Source: Gymnorhina tibicen
Taxonomy: Eukaryota > Chordata > Aves > Passeriformes > Artamidae
Direction of reading: 5' to 3'
Length of the DNA: 64,000 nt
Assembly (NCBI GenBank): GCA_013399875.1
Contig: VXAZ01007605.1
Location: 234,217-298,216 of the forward strand
The translations under genes were made by a program, and so were the position numbers. The notes below the pieces were generated by a model. The model was not told the DNA's origin. It saw nothing but the letters and a program-made list of their open reading frames with translations, and ran no database searches. Below, piece by piece: positions 12,699 through 24,419 of this stretch (position 1 is the first letter of the stretch; every line of letters begins with the position of its first letter).

Positions 12699-14999
12699 CA
12701 GCCCATCCTGCGTTTCGTTTGTGTGGGGTTTGTGACGCACCAAATTCAGCCAGAGGCAAATGCCAGCGGGTGTCAGAGCAGGGAGGGAAAAAATGCTGAT
12801 TAGGAATTCCCAGTGCTGGGACTGTGCTGGGAGATTTTTGGTCTTTGAGTTCAGGTCAAGGCCAGGACGTTTGTGAGGCTGGAAGTGTGAGCAAGGAGAG
12901 AGGAGAGAGAGAGAGGCCGAGCCCCAGGCCCTGGGGAGTGAGTGAATGGCGCTGCAGCGATGGCACAGGGACTCCTGGGCTCAGCTTGGATGGGATCGTG
13001 TTGTCCTTCAAGGTAAATCTGATTTATAATGGAGGAATACATCAAAAAGCTGTTGTCAGACCTTAGAACAAGAGCAGAGGGAGCAGAATGTGTCTGGGTG
13101 TCGCCTCAGAGCTCCAGCACAAGTCGAGAGAGACACGTGAAGAGAGAGAAGATCGGTTTTGCCCCATGATCCTCCCTCCGTGGCTGCCTCACCCAGCCCT
13201 GTGCTCCCGGGGTCACCCCGGGAACGGCCCCTGTGCCTCTGGGTGCCGTCCCAAGAACAGGACGTGATCCCCAAACCCCCCTGGCTGTGTTTGTCCCCGT
13301 GGGGCTGCGCCAGGGACACGGAAACCTGGGGAGAGGAGGGCTCGGGGATCGTCTGTTGTGGAACAAAGCACTGAGTCCTGGGGAGGGGCTGCCAGGAACA
13401 TCGGCCCCTGGCCCCGTTCTGTTCCAAGAGACAGGAACAGATCTGCCAGGATCTGGAGGCCGTTCAGTCCAACGCCCCAAAAATCCCTCCTGAATGCCAT
13501 GATGGTGTTGCGGGAATGTTTGTGTCAGTTCAGAAAAGCCCCAAACTCAGGGAACTTTGCTCCTTTTTCCACGGAGACTTTCCAAATTGAAATAATTTGG
13601 GTCCCCCCTCATTTGGGTCCCTTTATATGACTTGGAGTAGAGAAGTAGCAGCTGAGGGAATCCAGGATTCGGAATGATTGGCCTAGAAATGAGCAGGTAA
13701 AACTGACCAGGAGCCGCTTTCTCCTGTTCTTTTTGGGAATATCATTACACAGAGCATTTCTGAGGTACTTCAGTTTTAAAAGTGTTCATTAGAGATGCTC
13801 CTTTGTGAAGATTTTAATACAGAGGATTTGCTTTGAAGTCTTGGCGGGGTTATTTTATCGGATAAATGAAATCCTTTAGTTCTCCATAATAAATATGGAT
13901 ATGAATAATGCCTTGTTCATTTTTATGGGCAGACAGTGGAATACATTTGGAGTCTGCTGTCAAACTTGATTTCTTTAAAACTCTGTCCCTGGTCTTTAAA
14001 AGAGCAGAATTCTGTCTCACTGATGACAGTTGGATAATGAAAAAGGAATGACGCCCTTCCAGAGCCAGAGTTTTCCAGAGCGAACATTCCACGTTTTTAA
14101 CAGTTTTAATCTTACTTCCTGCTCCATTAATCAGGCTGAGCCAGATTGTTTGGTTTTTGTTGTTAAGTTTGTTTTATCCCTGCCCGAAATATCAAATAGG
14201 AAAGCTTTTCCTTTCGGCCCCGGATCTCAGCTCAGTAGAAATTACACAATTACAGCAGTGGGACCCAGGCTTTGTCAGTACTGAGATTTTGCCATTCCTC
14301 ATTTTCACTCCTTAAATTACTGACATTTCCAGGGAAACCTGTGGTTTTATCTCTTCAGAATTTCCCATCATGAGAAACCCAAATCTTTTTAGCTTGGCTT
14401 AGCGCAGAAGTGTAAAAAAGGGAAGTAAATTCATCAAGATAATCAATGATATTTCAATTACTCCCTCCAAGTGAAGACGATGTCTTTACATCTGTTTTGC
14501 TTAGATGGGAAAACACAACTGACAAGTTGGTTTTCCCAGTGATTCTGCATCCATGGCATCCAGCAGCCCTTAATCCAAACATTTCCAAGCGCTAATGATA
14601 AGGAAAAATACTTTAAAAGTCACATTCTTGAGCCATTGCAGTTAATTGGGCTGGGCTTTATTAGGCAGACCTCGATGTCAGGACAAGAAGTGCCATTTCT
14701 GGTGATTTTTTTCTGAATTCATTCAACTGCCAGATGAATTCCAAGTGTTGAATTTGTGAGGGATTGTGTTTCCCATTGCAAGGCAAACACTTTATTAAAA
14801 TGATAAATGGATTTGTCATCTGTTTGCATTGTGCCTGTAATTATGATTAGAGCAGAAATTGGTGCAAATTGTTTGAATGAACTAAAAAAATCCCTGGGTT
14901 CTTTTCGACCCAGCAGAGCGCAAAAAGCAAAAGCTACAAAAATTCCCAGACTTCCTTTTTTCCCTGATTTGGAAAGTTGTTTCAGGGAGAAAAAGCGCA
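12699..14999. other. Unique intronic sequence
   Basis: I recognise no exon or repeat family here. The 12.9-13.5 kb part is moderately GC-rich and purine-rich, giving several chance open frames on both strands. The remainder is AT-rich unique sequence. Confidence 0.55.
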
Positions 15000-15185
15000 A
15001 TCTCGTGGAATCGTGGAATGGTTTGGGATAAAGGGATTTAAAGATCATCGAGTTCCACCTCTTCCATGGGCAGGGACACCTTCCATTATCCCAGGTTTTT
15101 CCAGCCTGGTCATGGGCACTTCCAAGGATGGGACATCCACAGCCTCCCTGGGCAGGATTTTACTCCTCACAAGCAGCAAAAGCAG
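15000..15185 (-). mobile_element. CR1 LINE 3' end fragment, antisense
   Basis: The inverted CR1 3' end begins with GAATCGTGGAATGGTTTGGG, continues through AAAGATCATCGAGTTCCACC and CATGGGCAGGGACACCTTCC, and fades after the ACATCCACAGCCTCCCTGGG segment. It is more diverged than the copies at 18 and 57 kb and is truncated. Confidence 0.85.
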
Positions 15186-18017
15186 GGAAATACGGCAGCA
15201 AAACCACACCAAATAACTCATTTTCCAGTATTCAACCCCAAACAGATCGGAATTAAACATTCTGTGAGGGGGAAAAATTAAAGTAAAAATCCTTCTCAGC
15301 CTTAAAAAATAATTAAAAATCCAGTTTTCTTCAGGATCATCCTAAAAAAGGAGGAGGTATTTGGGAGCAGCTGCCTGGGACACGGATGTGTTTGGCTCCA
15401 TGCTCCATTAAGTTTTACGGCTGATCTGACATTATCTGCTCCTGAGTATCCCAGTGGCAGGAACGAACCATTCCAGGCTCGCCTTCAGGAGTCTGTGTTC
15501 CATTTTCCCTCCAGATGGCCGCGATTCCCGGGGAATCGGGAGGAGCTGGGATGCAGGTGGGCTCAGGTGCGCGCCCTCCTCAGCTGTGAGCGGGCTCGGA
15601 ATGAAAATCCCGGGAAGGCAGCGGCACCGCTGGCATTTTGGGACCTATTCCTAGGGAAAATCGCTTTGGAATCCAGCTTTTTCCTCCCTCTCTGCAGCTG
15701 TGGGCAGTGCCCAGGTCCGAGTGTAACAAACTCACCGCTGTGAGAACGGCTCCTTCGAAAGGAAAAATTTGGGAGCAACGCTTCCCCGTGGTTTTTCTGA
15801 CCAGTGAAGAGGGGCTGCCAGGAATTAAAAGGAGGATTTGAAGGGATATTTGGTAGCAGGGCTGCGTGCGCTGCTCCAGTTAAACAGGAATATTTTGTCT
15901 GACCGAGCGAAGCTTTACAATCCATTAAACGAGGTTTCCAATCCATTAAACGAGGTTTCCAATCCATTAAACGAGCTCCAGGTTAACACCGAGTGGGATC
16001 CTGGAGCATCCCATGGAATTCGCATTCCTCAGCAAGGGAGGTGATTCTGGCTGGGCTATTTTGGAATACGAACAACGTTTTCTAAGCACTCAGACCATCA
16101 GTATCAGAGTTCAGCCCAGCCCTTATCACTGATCAAAGAAATCTGAGCTCCCTCCATTAGGAAATACTGGAAATATGTATTTCCTTCAATAGATATTTAT
16201 GGATAGAAGAGAATTTGGGGGGCTGGATTCCAAAGAAAAAGCCCCAGGGTTTATTTTTGGGGTTGGACTCGGTGCTGACAGGCAGCAGGAGCCTTTGGGT
16301 TTGAGAGCTGACAGAGCTTTTTTGGGTTGACAGAAGCCAGTTCTTTGCTTTTGCCCAGATTTTTTGGGACTTCAGTATTTTATTCCGTGTATCTTATTCT
16401 GTATTCCAATTTTCTAGTTGGTTTAGAATTATTTTGATGCTGGAGTAGTGTTACCTGTGGAAAACCAGGTAAAAAATGGATTTTCTGCCCTCAGGATTAT
16501 CTAGAACTGCCTTGAGACTCAGCCTAAATAAACCCTTCATTTTTGTCCTGTTCTCTGACCTTTCTCAGCTGCTCTTTTTAGGTCAAACCCCAGACTTTCC
16601 CTACTCCTACATTTTATTTACAATATTCATCCATATGTTTAATCAGGGCCTGGTTTCTCCCTCAGGAGGGTCTTTGGCATCTTTTTTCTTGAGCTGCTCC
16701 AGGAAAAATTTGGCTCCTTACGGATCTTTGTGTGTTGGCCGTGCTTTGGTTCCCCTGGTCTGCGTTCTTTAGCCCATCAAAGGCTGCTGGCTCCTGCTTC
16801 CCTGCCATTCCTGCTGGAATTCCTCCTGCTTTCAGCTGGAAATTCCTGACCGTGCTGCGTTAGTGCCTTTGGAATCCGCCCGTGCCACTTTTAGGGAACA
16901 ACTTCCAGAGACCTCACGGCTTTTCTGAAATTCACGGGGATTTGGGCAGCGCCGCTCCGTGGGGATTCCAGGGAAAACCTTTCATCCCAGAAAGGTTCTG
17001 GCACGGCCCCACAAACGTGATCTCAAACGATGACCTCATGTACAAATCACAGCGTTGGAATGGGATCAGGAAACACCAGGATGCCACTGGGATTTTTCCT
17101 TCTCATTTTCCACGCCATGGTTTGACATTCCCGCCTTGGTGGCGTTGCCACTGAATTATTTGAGGCCATTCTCCTCATCAGCATGAGGTTTTTCAGCATA
17201 AATCAGCCCTCTCGTGTTCTAGAATCAATCCTTCCCCCACGGCTTCACTTCGGGAGCAGCGTGAGAGCTCCAAAATCCTTATTTCGGGAGAAATCTGCAT
17301 TGCGCCAGGTCATCCCTCTCCACCAGCAAGGTGCAATATTTGGGGGACAGCACCTTTAAAAGCTGCATTTTTGGGACAAGATACACAGAGTGAAGGTTAT
17401 TTTGGGTTTTTTTTTTCTGTGAAGCCAACTTGGAACAGGAAATACAGTTTAAAAAAAGCCCAGCCCAAATGTGCACAGGAGATTTTTTTCAAGGATCTGA
17501 TGGATGGCTGAATTCCACGTGGTCCAAGGCATGCAGGGAAAATTGAGGGATTTCCTCAGCGGGAGAGCAGAGGATGTGAAACACGCGTTGGAGTGGAATG
17601 TTGGTACATGAGGAAGCTGGAACAAGAACGGCCTGAGCCCGGCTCCCAGGGAATAGGGCTGGGCAGGAATTGCTGCTTTGGACGCACTTGAGCCACTTAA
17701 TTCTTTTAACTCTGAAAGGAAAAGGTAACTGGGAAATGGGGGCAGGGAAACGGGAGCAGGGCTGCATTCCAGGAGCATCTGAAATACCAGGAGATGCGTT
17801 TGTACCCTCTAAGACAAGAGGTGCTAAAAGTGGTGGAAATCACAGAAAACCCTGGGACTGAGCAAAATTCCAGAACCGTTTTTTCAGTTCGGAAGGGTTT
17901 TTTTAATTGTTTCTGTGGTGAGAGATGAGGTTGTGGTAATGAGCTCGTGGAAGAGCCTCAGGAGCAAAATGCTCTGTAAAGCATTGGGTTAGGGGTAAAA
18001 CTGTGGCTGCAGCTCCA
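15186..18017. other. Intronic sequence, mostly unique
   Basis: Apart from a 21 bp tandem repeat (15918-15975), no repeat family or exon is recognised. Overlapping open frames occur around 15.5-15.9 kb and 17.45-17.8 kb but resemble no known protein. Confidence 0.55.
15918..15975. repeat. 21 bp tandem repeat, 2.8 copies
   Basis: The unit CAATCCATTAAACGAGGTTTC repeats almost perfectly at 15918, 15939 and 15960. Because 21 is a multiple of three, one frame reads a repeated NPLNEVS heptapeptide. With no supporting exon structure I treat this as non-coding. Confidence 0.93.
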
Positions 18018-18425
18018 GAATCATGGAATCATGGAATGGTTTCGGCTGGAAGGGACCTTAAAGCTCATCCAGTCCCCCCCCCTGCCACGGCAGGGACACC
18101 TTCCACTATCCCAGGCTGCTCCAAGCCCTGTCCAGCCTGGGCTTGGGCACTGCCAGGGATCCAGGGGCAGCCCCAGCTTCTTTGGGAAATCCATTCCAGG
18201 GCCTCCCCACCCTCACAGAGAAGGACTTCTTCCCAATATCCCATCTAACCCTGCATTCCTTCAGTTTAAACCCATTTCCCCTCATCCTGTCATTCCATGC
18301 CCTCGTCCAAGTCCCTCTCCAGCTCTCTCAGAGCCCTTCAGGTGCTGGAAGGCTGCTGGGCTCGAGGAGGAATTCCAAATACTCCAAGAGGAGAGACCTG
18401 GAGCCACAAAGCCCACGGATCAGAG
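18018..18425 (-). mobile_element. CR1 LINE 3' end, antisense, longer copy
   Basis: The inverted CR1 starts at the terminal octamer remnant AATCATGGAATCATGGAATG. It proceeds through AGGGACCTTAAAGCTCATCC, the CAGGGACACCTTCCACTATC block, GGACTTCTTCCCAATATCCC and TCCAGCTCTCTCAGAGCCCT, extending about 400 bp. It is clearly recognisable and among the better preserved copies in the window. Confidence 0.93.
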
Positions 18426-20027
18426 AGCTGGAGCTGAGCAGAAATGGATTTGTGAAATATTTCATTTTGTTTAATCCAGCAGCTCTTCCTCCTCACGAGG
18501 ACAGGAGGGTCACAGCAACAGCCCCTGAGAAGCACAATTATATTTTCAGTTGTGCTTTAATCTCTTTAAACCAGACAGTTTTCTCAGATGCTCACTGAAG
18601 CTCAGCTCGAGCCCTGTTGAGTTTTGCAGCCTGGTTTTGCTCACACGGAGCAGCGATGGCCAAGGGACAGCCCAGGGGGACAGTTTGGGCTGCCAGAAGG
18701 ATTTCTGGACCGGATTCATGTTTGTTGGGATCTGCAGCGTTGGGTTAGAAAAATCTCTGTTGAGCCTGAGCAGCACTGTCACTATTTTGGAAGTGCACTC
18801 AGATGGGAGGAGTGATAAATAATCCTCTGGAATGATGGTCGGTGGAGCTCGTGCTCTGGGAAGGGCCCCACGGACAAGGCAGGAGGTGCTGTGGGGCTCC
18901 AAGCCCAGATATCCAGGTTGGGGGCCGTTCGTGCACTGGGAGAGGTCTGGAAGCAGAAGGAGAGGGGATTCTGGAGTAGGGTGAGCCTGGGGCAGAGGAA
19001 AGAAGGAAAGCAGGGAGGAGGAAGGAAGGAAGGAGCACTGCTTTTCCATGTATTCAAAAGAGGTGTTAAATCTTTAAAAAGAACCCGGGTTTAAAGTTTA
19101 AAGAAGGGACAAGGAAGAAATCTCCACGGAAGGCAGCAAATCCATGAGTTGGATCCGTAACCCCGTTGGAGAAGCTGGACAGAGGGTGCAGAAAGGTCAC
19201 CCTGGAGGTGTAGCTGCCACTCCTGGGCTGTCCTAGACAGGGGAGAGATGCAGAAGAGATTCCTATGTCTGAGTCAGCAGCCAGGGAATGTGAGGGATAA
19301 AGATAACTCGTGGGATAATTATAAATCCACAAATTCTTCACCCTGCTCCCCTCAAAGCAATGAAACACAGGAAGCCCCAGGACTGAGATAGGACCAGAAT
19401 GCTTTCAAAATTCTGTCTTTTTGTGTTTTACCTTGGTGTAATCAGGAGCCAGAGCTCAGGAACTGGGATGTGGAGTTGGCATAAAATCGGGAACTGGGAT
19501 TTGGAGTTGGTATAAAAGAATTACGCACCAGCGGAGTGAAAAGGAGGAGGAAGGTTTGGCTCTGCTGCAGCTCTGGGAAAAGTTTTCGTGCTCCATTGGG
19601 AGAGCCCAGCTGAGGACTGGCCATGAACTCATATTGCCAAGGAGAGCAAGTGAGTGATATCCCAGTGGAACAGAGATTGCTGTTTTGACTGCTGATACAG
19701 GATTCCCAGTGAAACACAGAACTGGGAGACACTGGATGTTTGCAGACGTTGTTCCTGGAGCTTTTGCCAAGAGCTCAGTGGAACAAAGAGCAGAGTTAAA
19801 TTTAGTCCATGACAACCTGATCAAAACCAACTCCACACAGGCAAAGCCTGTCCAGCTCCAGACCCAGCGTGGCCTCTGGAGCTGCCAGAGCTACCACAGA
19901 GCTGGGATCTTGTGGAAAATACTTCCACCTCTTGCAACAGGAGGCTCGAGGCAGTGTCAGTGTGAGCTCAGCAGGCCTGGGAATGCCTAAAGGAGATTTT
20001 ATTTAAGGTAGAAAACCAGGGGTTTTT
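18426..20027. other. Unique intronic sequence
   Basis: No exon or transposon is recognised. It contains a two-copy 31 bp direct repeat at 19459-19517 and a purine-rich AGGAAGGA stretch near 19.02 kb. Confidence 0.55.
19459..19517. repeat. 31 bp direct repeat, 2 copies
   Basis: GGAACTGGGATKTGGAGTTG followed by GYATAAAATC occurs twice in tandem with three visible differences. Confidence 0.85.
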
Positions 20028-20438
20028 GTGGAATGGTTTGGTTGGAAGGGACCTTAAAATTCCCCTCATTCCACCCCTGCCATGGGCACCTTCCACTGTC
20101 CCAGGCTGCTCCCAGCCCCATCCAGCCTGGCCTTGGGCACTGCCAGGGATCCAGGGGCGGCCACAGCTGCTCTGGGCACCCTGTGCCAGGGCCTCACCCT
20201 CCTCACCGGGAGGAATTCTTTTCCAGCATCCCACCCAACCCTCCCCTCTGGCACTTTAAAGCCACCCTTTCCATGCAGAAATCCCCACCGGTGTCCAACC
20301 TGACCCTCCCTGGCCCAGCCTGAGGCCGTTCCCTCTCCTCCTGTTCCCTGGGAGCAGAGCCCGACACGCCCCCCCCGGCTGCCCACTCCTGTCAAGGATT
20401 TTTAGGGAGCAGAAAGGCTCCCCCCTCCTTTTCCCCCT
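20028..20438 (-). mobile_element. CR1 LINE 3' end, antisense
   Basis: The inverted CR1 begins TGGAATGGTTTGGTTGGAAG and runs through GGGACCTTAAAATTCCCCTC, GGGATCCAGGGGCGGCCACA, CTCACCGGGAGGAATTCTTT and the CCTGAGGCCGTTCCCTCTCC block that lies further 5' in CR1. It abuts the CpG-rich island that starts around 20.57 kb. Confidence 0.92.
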
Positions 20439-20669
20439 TTTCCCGCTGTGGCTCCAGCAGTGGCACAGAACATTTTCCTTCTCAAACAGAAAAAACGTAA
20501 CCACAAGGCCCGCTGTGAATATTCCGCGTTATGTTACTGTCGGGCTTGAAATGCGCTGGAAGCGTTGCTAAGCCCTGCCTTGGAACGGGGACGTGATGTT
20601 CAGGGCCTGGAACAGCTGGGCTGGAGCCTGGGCAAGGTGCTGGGAAAGGCTCCCCGCAACCCCGGAGCC

Positions 20670-20833
20670 AGCTGGAAAGGAAGGCCCGGCCCGGCCCGGC
20701 CCGGCCCTGCTCTGGCAGCACCGAGGGAGCACAAAGCCGCCCCACGGGGCCCAGCTGGAAAGGAAGGCCCGGCCCGGCCCGGCCCGGCCCGGGCAGCACC
20801 GAGGGAGCACAAAGCCGCCCCACGGGGCCCAGC
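20670..20833. repeat. GC-rich tandem duplication with (CCCGG)n core
   Basis: A unit beginning AGCTGGAAAGGAAGGCCCGG, followed by four or five CCCGG pentamers and then CACCGAGGGAGCACAAAGCC, occurs twice. The starts are 20670 and 20753, and the following AGCT is at 20831. The periods are 83 and 78 bp; the difference comes from a CTGCTCTGG-like insertion after the pentamer run in copy 1. The flanking segments are identical, indicating a recent tandem duplication. Confidence 0.93.
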
Positions 20834-20954
20834 TCCCTCACTCCTGCCCTTGGGCCGATCGGTTCCGTCGGGAGGAGCAGCCCTGGCAGCCGTGCACAAG
20901 CACCGGGGTTATCTCCCATCTCCGAGCGCCGCCCGCCCGCCCGCCTCTCCTCAG

Positions 20955-21023
20955 GAGGAGAAAACGACGCTCCTGGAGGCCTCGCAGCTCTCATTTCTCG
21001 CTGCTAACGAGACCGAGCCGCCG
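20955..21023 (+). CDS. Candidate BANP cassette exon (speculative)
   Basis: A 69 bp segment lies between CCTCTCCTCAG (acceptor AG at 20953-20954, after a C/T-rich tract) and a GTAAAT donor at 21024. Its phase-0 frame has no stop and reads EEKTTLLEASQLSFLAANET and then EPP. Inserted between GQDGQ and VLQGAQL it would keep the BANP frame. From memory, human BANP has a 22-codon exon exactly there, starting LLEATRIPCLLAP, which shares LLEA and little else. The match is too short to establish homology, and the flanking DNA is CpG-rich, where open frames are common. It could equally be a chance open segment or part of a regulatory element. Confidence 0.17.
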
Positions 21024-21450
21024 GTAAATGTTTGCCCTTGTTTTGTGCCAATTAACGCTGGGGGGGTTGCTCTGCGAGGAGCCTGGGGACGGCCTTTATC
21101 TCCCGCATCTCCAGGCCGCGTTTGTGCCATCGGTGTTCGCAGGGAATTGTCTTCCCGACAGCTCCGGCATTATCTCGGGAGCAGGTTTTATTCATTAGGC
21201 CCTCGCAGCCCCAGAAGTGCTGGAAGACGAAGGATTTCACAACAGAGTAAACAAAGGCGGGTTTGCGGTGGAGAGGATCCGCCGGAGAGCTGGGAAGCAT
21301 TGGCTCCACGTTCCCGTCAATCCTGTGGCTTCTCGTTCCCGCCGCTCGCAGCCTCGCTGGGGCGGGCAGCGCGAGCGTGGAAGACACCGCACATTTCTCA
21401 GCATTTCAGCCCGGCGAGTGGGAATCATTCCTTTCTTGGAATAACTTTAA

Positions 21451-22242
21451 TAGAAAACCGGGATCTGACCTGATGAGAAAAACGTGCAAAAAACCTTCCT
21501 CCCCCCACCCCCCCGCCTTTTTTTTTTTTGCCTCGTTGAAATGGTTTTTTTTCCAGACTATTTTTATCCACGAGCACTTTGAGAAACCTTTGAAACTTCG
21601 GAGTTGTAACACTTGCGGAATTAGAGCACTTGGAGGAACGGGGTTTTTTTTAAGGAGCAGTAAAGTTCCAGCCAATTAGAAAAGAAAATTATTTGTGTCT
21701 GGGATAGTTTGCTTTAGGTTTTAAACAATTTCTGCAGCTTATGGAGGGTTAGGAAGTGGTTGGATTTCCTTCTGAAGAGATAGAACATCCTTTTTAATAT
21801 ATTTCACAGCAACATCAGATGTTAAAGGCATAAGAGGGTTTCTGTCTCAGCAATGCACTCAGTAATTCCCTGGTTTTGCATGGAGCACTGGATTATATTC
21901 CCTCAAATCCTCCTCGGTTTCTCTGTCTCTCTTTGGCCGTTTTCTCTTGATGATTTCAAAACCCTGAACAAGTGAAAACCACGAGTTTTTCACCAGTTCA
22001 GTGAAGATCAATTTAGTGACTCCCATTTGTAAGAGAAATATTGACACACTTTGTTGTTTTAGGACTTGGATTTATGGTTCTGGGGGATGGAATCCATTCC
22101 TTAATGCCATATAATCCACAGAGTGTTGGTCAGGAAGCCAAAAATTGCTGCTTCTGCACTCCTCTGCTACCACTGCAAAGTGTAACTTGAGAAAAAGTCC
22201 CTTCACTGATGCTCTGAGGGAGAACAGCCACCAAAAGTGTTC
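21451..22242. other. Unique intronic sequence
   Basis: AT-rich unique sequence with short C and T homopolymers at 21.50-21.55 kb. No exon or repeat family is recognised. Confidence 0.55.
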
Positions 22243-22388
22243 CCAAAAAAAGAACTGAGGCTATTACTGCATCGTGGAGCTTCTTAATATGTAATATTTT
22301 ATCAATTTAAAAGCTGCTTCAGTCCAAAAATTGCCATATAAAACACGGACCCACACAATGTGCAGCCTGTGGCAGGGAGTGAGGGTTT
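22243..22388. repeat. 140 bp dispersed module, copy 1
   Basis: This segment, containing CATCGTGGAGCTTCTTAATA and AAAACACGGACCCACACAAT, recurs in the same orientation 2.29 kb downstream (24532-24676). I count about four substitutions over about 130 aligned bases. I do not recognise the family. In this copy it is followed by CR1-like sequence on the + strand. Confidence 0.93.
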
Positions 22389-22424
22389 AGTTTGGATAAT
22401 GGGAAAAATTTCCATGTGGAAAGG

Positions 22425-22576
22425 GTTGTAAAACAGCGTCCCTGGGCAAACCATGGTGGATTCCCCATCCCTGGAAGCATGGAAAAAACAAGGATGTGGC
22501 ACTTGGGACACGGTCAGTGGTGCTGGGTGATGGTTGGTCTTTTCCAATCTTAACAACTCCACGATTCTCTGATCGC
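22425..22576 (+). mobile_element. CR1-like 3' end fragment, sense
   Basis: The sequence contains GGTGGATTCCCCATCCCTGG, GTGCTGGGTGATGGTTGGTC and TTTTCCAATCTTAACAACTC, ending ACGATTCTCTGATCG. This order is typical of another avian CR1 subfamily, with its terminal ATTCTYTGA octamer. Confidence 0.8.
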
Positions 22577-24419
22577 TGCCTCCTTGAATTCATTGTGCCA
22601 GGTGGGATTCATTCTGGCAAATTGAAGGAATTTGGGGGCAAAACCTGGTATTTTATAGAAGAATTGAAATGGTAACATTTCGAACTCTGGGAAGGACCCT
22701 GCTGCTGCTGTGTCCCAGATTTCTGGGCTTCCCTGGTGCTTCCAGCTGTGGTGATGTGACCCTGCTGATAGGCAGGAGATCGTTCATCTGAATTCCACTT
22801 TTGAGTGGGTTTTTTTTTATCTCTGCGTGTCCAGCAGCACTTTTTAGCTCCATAGGATTATCCATGGATTTTATGCTGGAGGTTGTCCTGTGCCAGCTGA
22901 GTTCCAGGGAAGCACAGCTGGGATTTTGGCCCCTCAGACATTTTTTGTGGGAATGGCTCCCCCGTTTACTCCCGGTTTTTTTGGCCTCTCAGGTTGCCCA
23001 GTGCAAACCCCACTGTAGGCAGACCTTGGAGGTGGCTTCCCTGCACCATCCCATTTTCAGGGCACCCCGAGCTGCGTAGAAAAAATTGGGAAATAGCCTA
23101 TGTAGGAATTCATAAAGAGCAAAGAAAATGGAGCAAAAATTCTCTTTGATTTACAGGTTTACAATGATTTTCCACACGATCTTTTACTCCTCCATGTCAG
23201 GCACTCGAGACAAAATCCTGTCTTTGCTGATGAGACTTGGCCAAAAGTCAGCTGGAAAACTCTGCTATTTATCCATTGAGGAAGCAGCTTTTACAAACTT
23301 CCCTGAAGGAATTCAGCTAAGTGTTTTCTTTAAATGAATATATTTCCAGAGCCACGTTGTTACAACATCTCGGGCTTCTGGAGGTGCTCAGCTGCTTGTT
23401 CCAGCTCCTTTAAGATCTTCAGCAATTAAGCTGCACTGATAAAGCTAGGGGGTCTTATCTTGTCTCTTCTTTTAGCTCAGAGGAAATAATTTGTGCATTG
23501 TATCAGGGATAAGAGGTGGGAAGTGTGAAATCTGATCCCACTCCTGCCACTTGGTGACCCGGAGGAAATTGGTTCCCCACAGCATTTCAGTCCTGCCTGT
23601 GTGATAGGTGCTGCTGGGCTCATTTTCCAGGGAATTCTGCAGCTCCTCGAGTATTTCAAACCGACCCCAAACCTTTTAATGAGCTCCTGTGTATCACTTC
23701 TATTGAAATAAATGAAAAATTAGGTTATCTGGAGCTTACAATAACTGTGAAATCTTTCTGCTGGAAATCAGTGTGTCCCACTTGTTTGGAAAGATTTTTC
23801 TCTTCCATTATTCATTACAGGGGCCTTAAAATTATACTCCAGTGACAAAGCCTCTATTTATTTTTAGACAATTGGCATCCACTTCTGGCTGACCTAGAAT
23901 GTTTCTTTGATGACAATGCCTGTGATCCAGCTGGGTTTGCTGAACGGTTGCATAAACAAAGGCAGATAGTAAAATGTGGGAAAGAAAAGGCTATTTTTAT
24001 TGTATTAGAGACTGGCCAGCCAGCTCCAGGCCCAATTTTAAATGTCATATCTGTAGCACTACACTTCAGCGAAATGCCCTTGTCATCTGCAGAGTATCTC
24101 TGGAATTTTATCATTATTGGATTGCGAGGTTATGCGGAGGCTAAGAGAAAGAAAGTTCAGAGTGGAGGTGATCCTCAGAGAAAGACAATCAGTTTGTTAT
24201 CCGGCCTCTTCCTTCCTGAAGTATGTAGGTTAAATACATGGAGCTGGGAGGATAAGTCTGAGCTTGCTGTTTTCTCCGGTCCCATTTCTTCGTTTGTTGG
24301 CCAGTTCTTGTTTCCCTGCAGCAGCTTCAAAGGCAGCTTCATTTCTAATGGATAATAATGCTGCCTGTAGGCAAAGAATTCCAGGTAGGACAATAAACAC
24401 AAGTCTCATTGGAACTCAA
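22577..24419. other. Intronic sequence, no repeats recognised
   Basis: I see no transposon or tandem array. The part at 23880-24240 has balanced, non-repetitive composition and might be a conserved non-coding element, but conservation cannot be judged from one sequence. Confidence 0.5.

Larger units (their letters stand above)
20575..21450. promoter_or_regulatory. CpG-rich island inside BANP intron
   Basis: This stretch of about 0.9 kb has many CpG dinucleotides against a CpG-poor intron. It includes (CCCGG)n runs, GCCGCCCGCCCGCCCGCC and numerous CG steps up to about 21.4 kb. Three TTATCT hexamers (the GATA-factor site AGATAA read on the other strand) lie at 20909-20914, 21096-21101 and 21170-21175, each followed by C. 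What is seen is the base composition and these motifs. A role as alternative promoter or enhancer is inference. The first part is a short tandem GC-rich repeat, and the 302-codon open frame across it is probably a by-product of high GC. Confidence 0.5.

Noticed and set aside
15918..15975. Direct repeats considered as a CRISPR array
   Set aside because: Units are contiguous with no unique spacers, and the genome is vertebrate. The same applies to the 22, 31, 35 and 40 bp arrays.
20565..21473. 302-codon open frame on the + strand
   Set aside because: It crosses a CpG-rich, pentamer-repeat region with open frames on both strands, and its peptide resembles no family. Only the 69 bp AG...GT segment inside it is kept, as a speculative exon.
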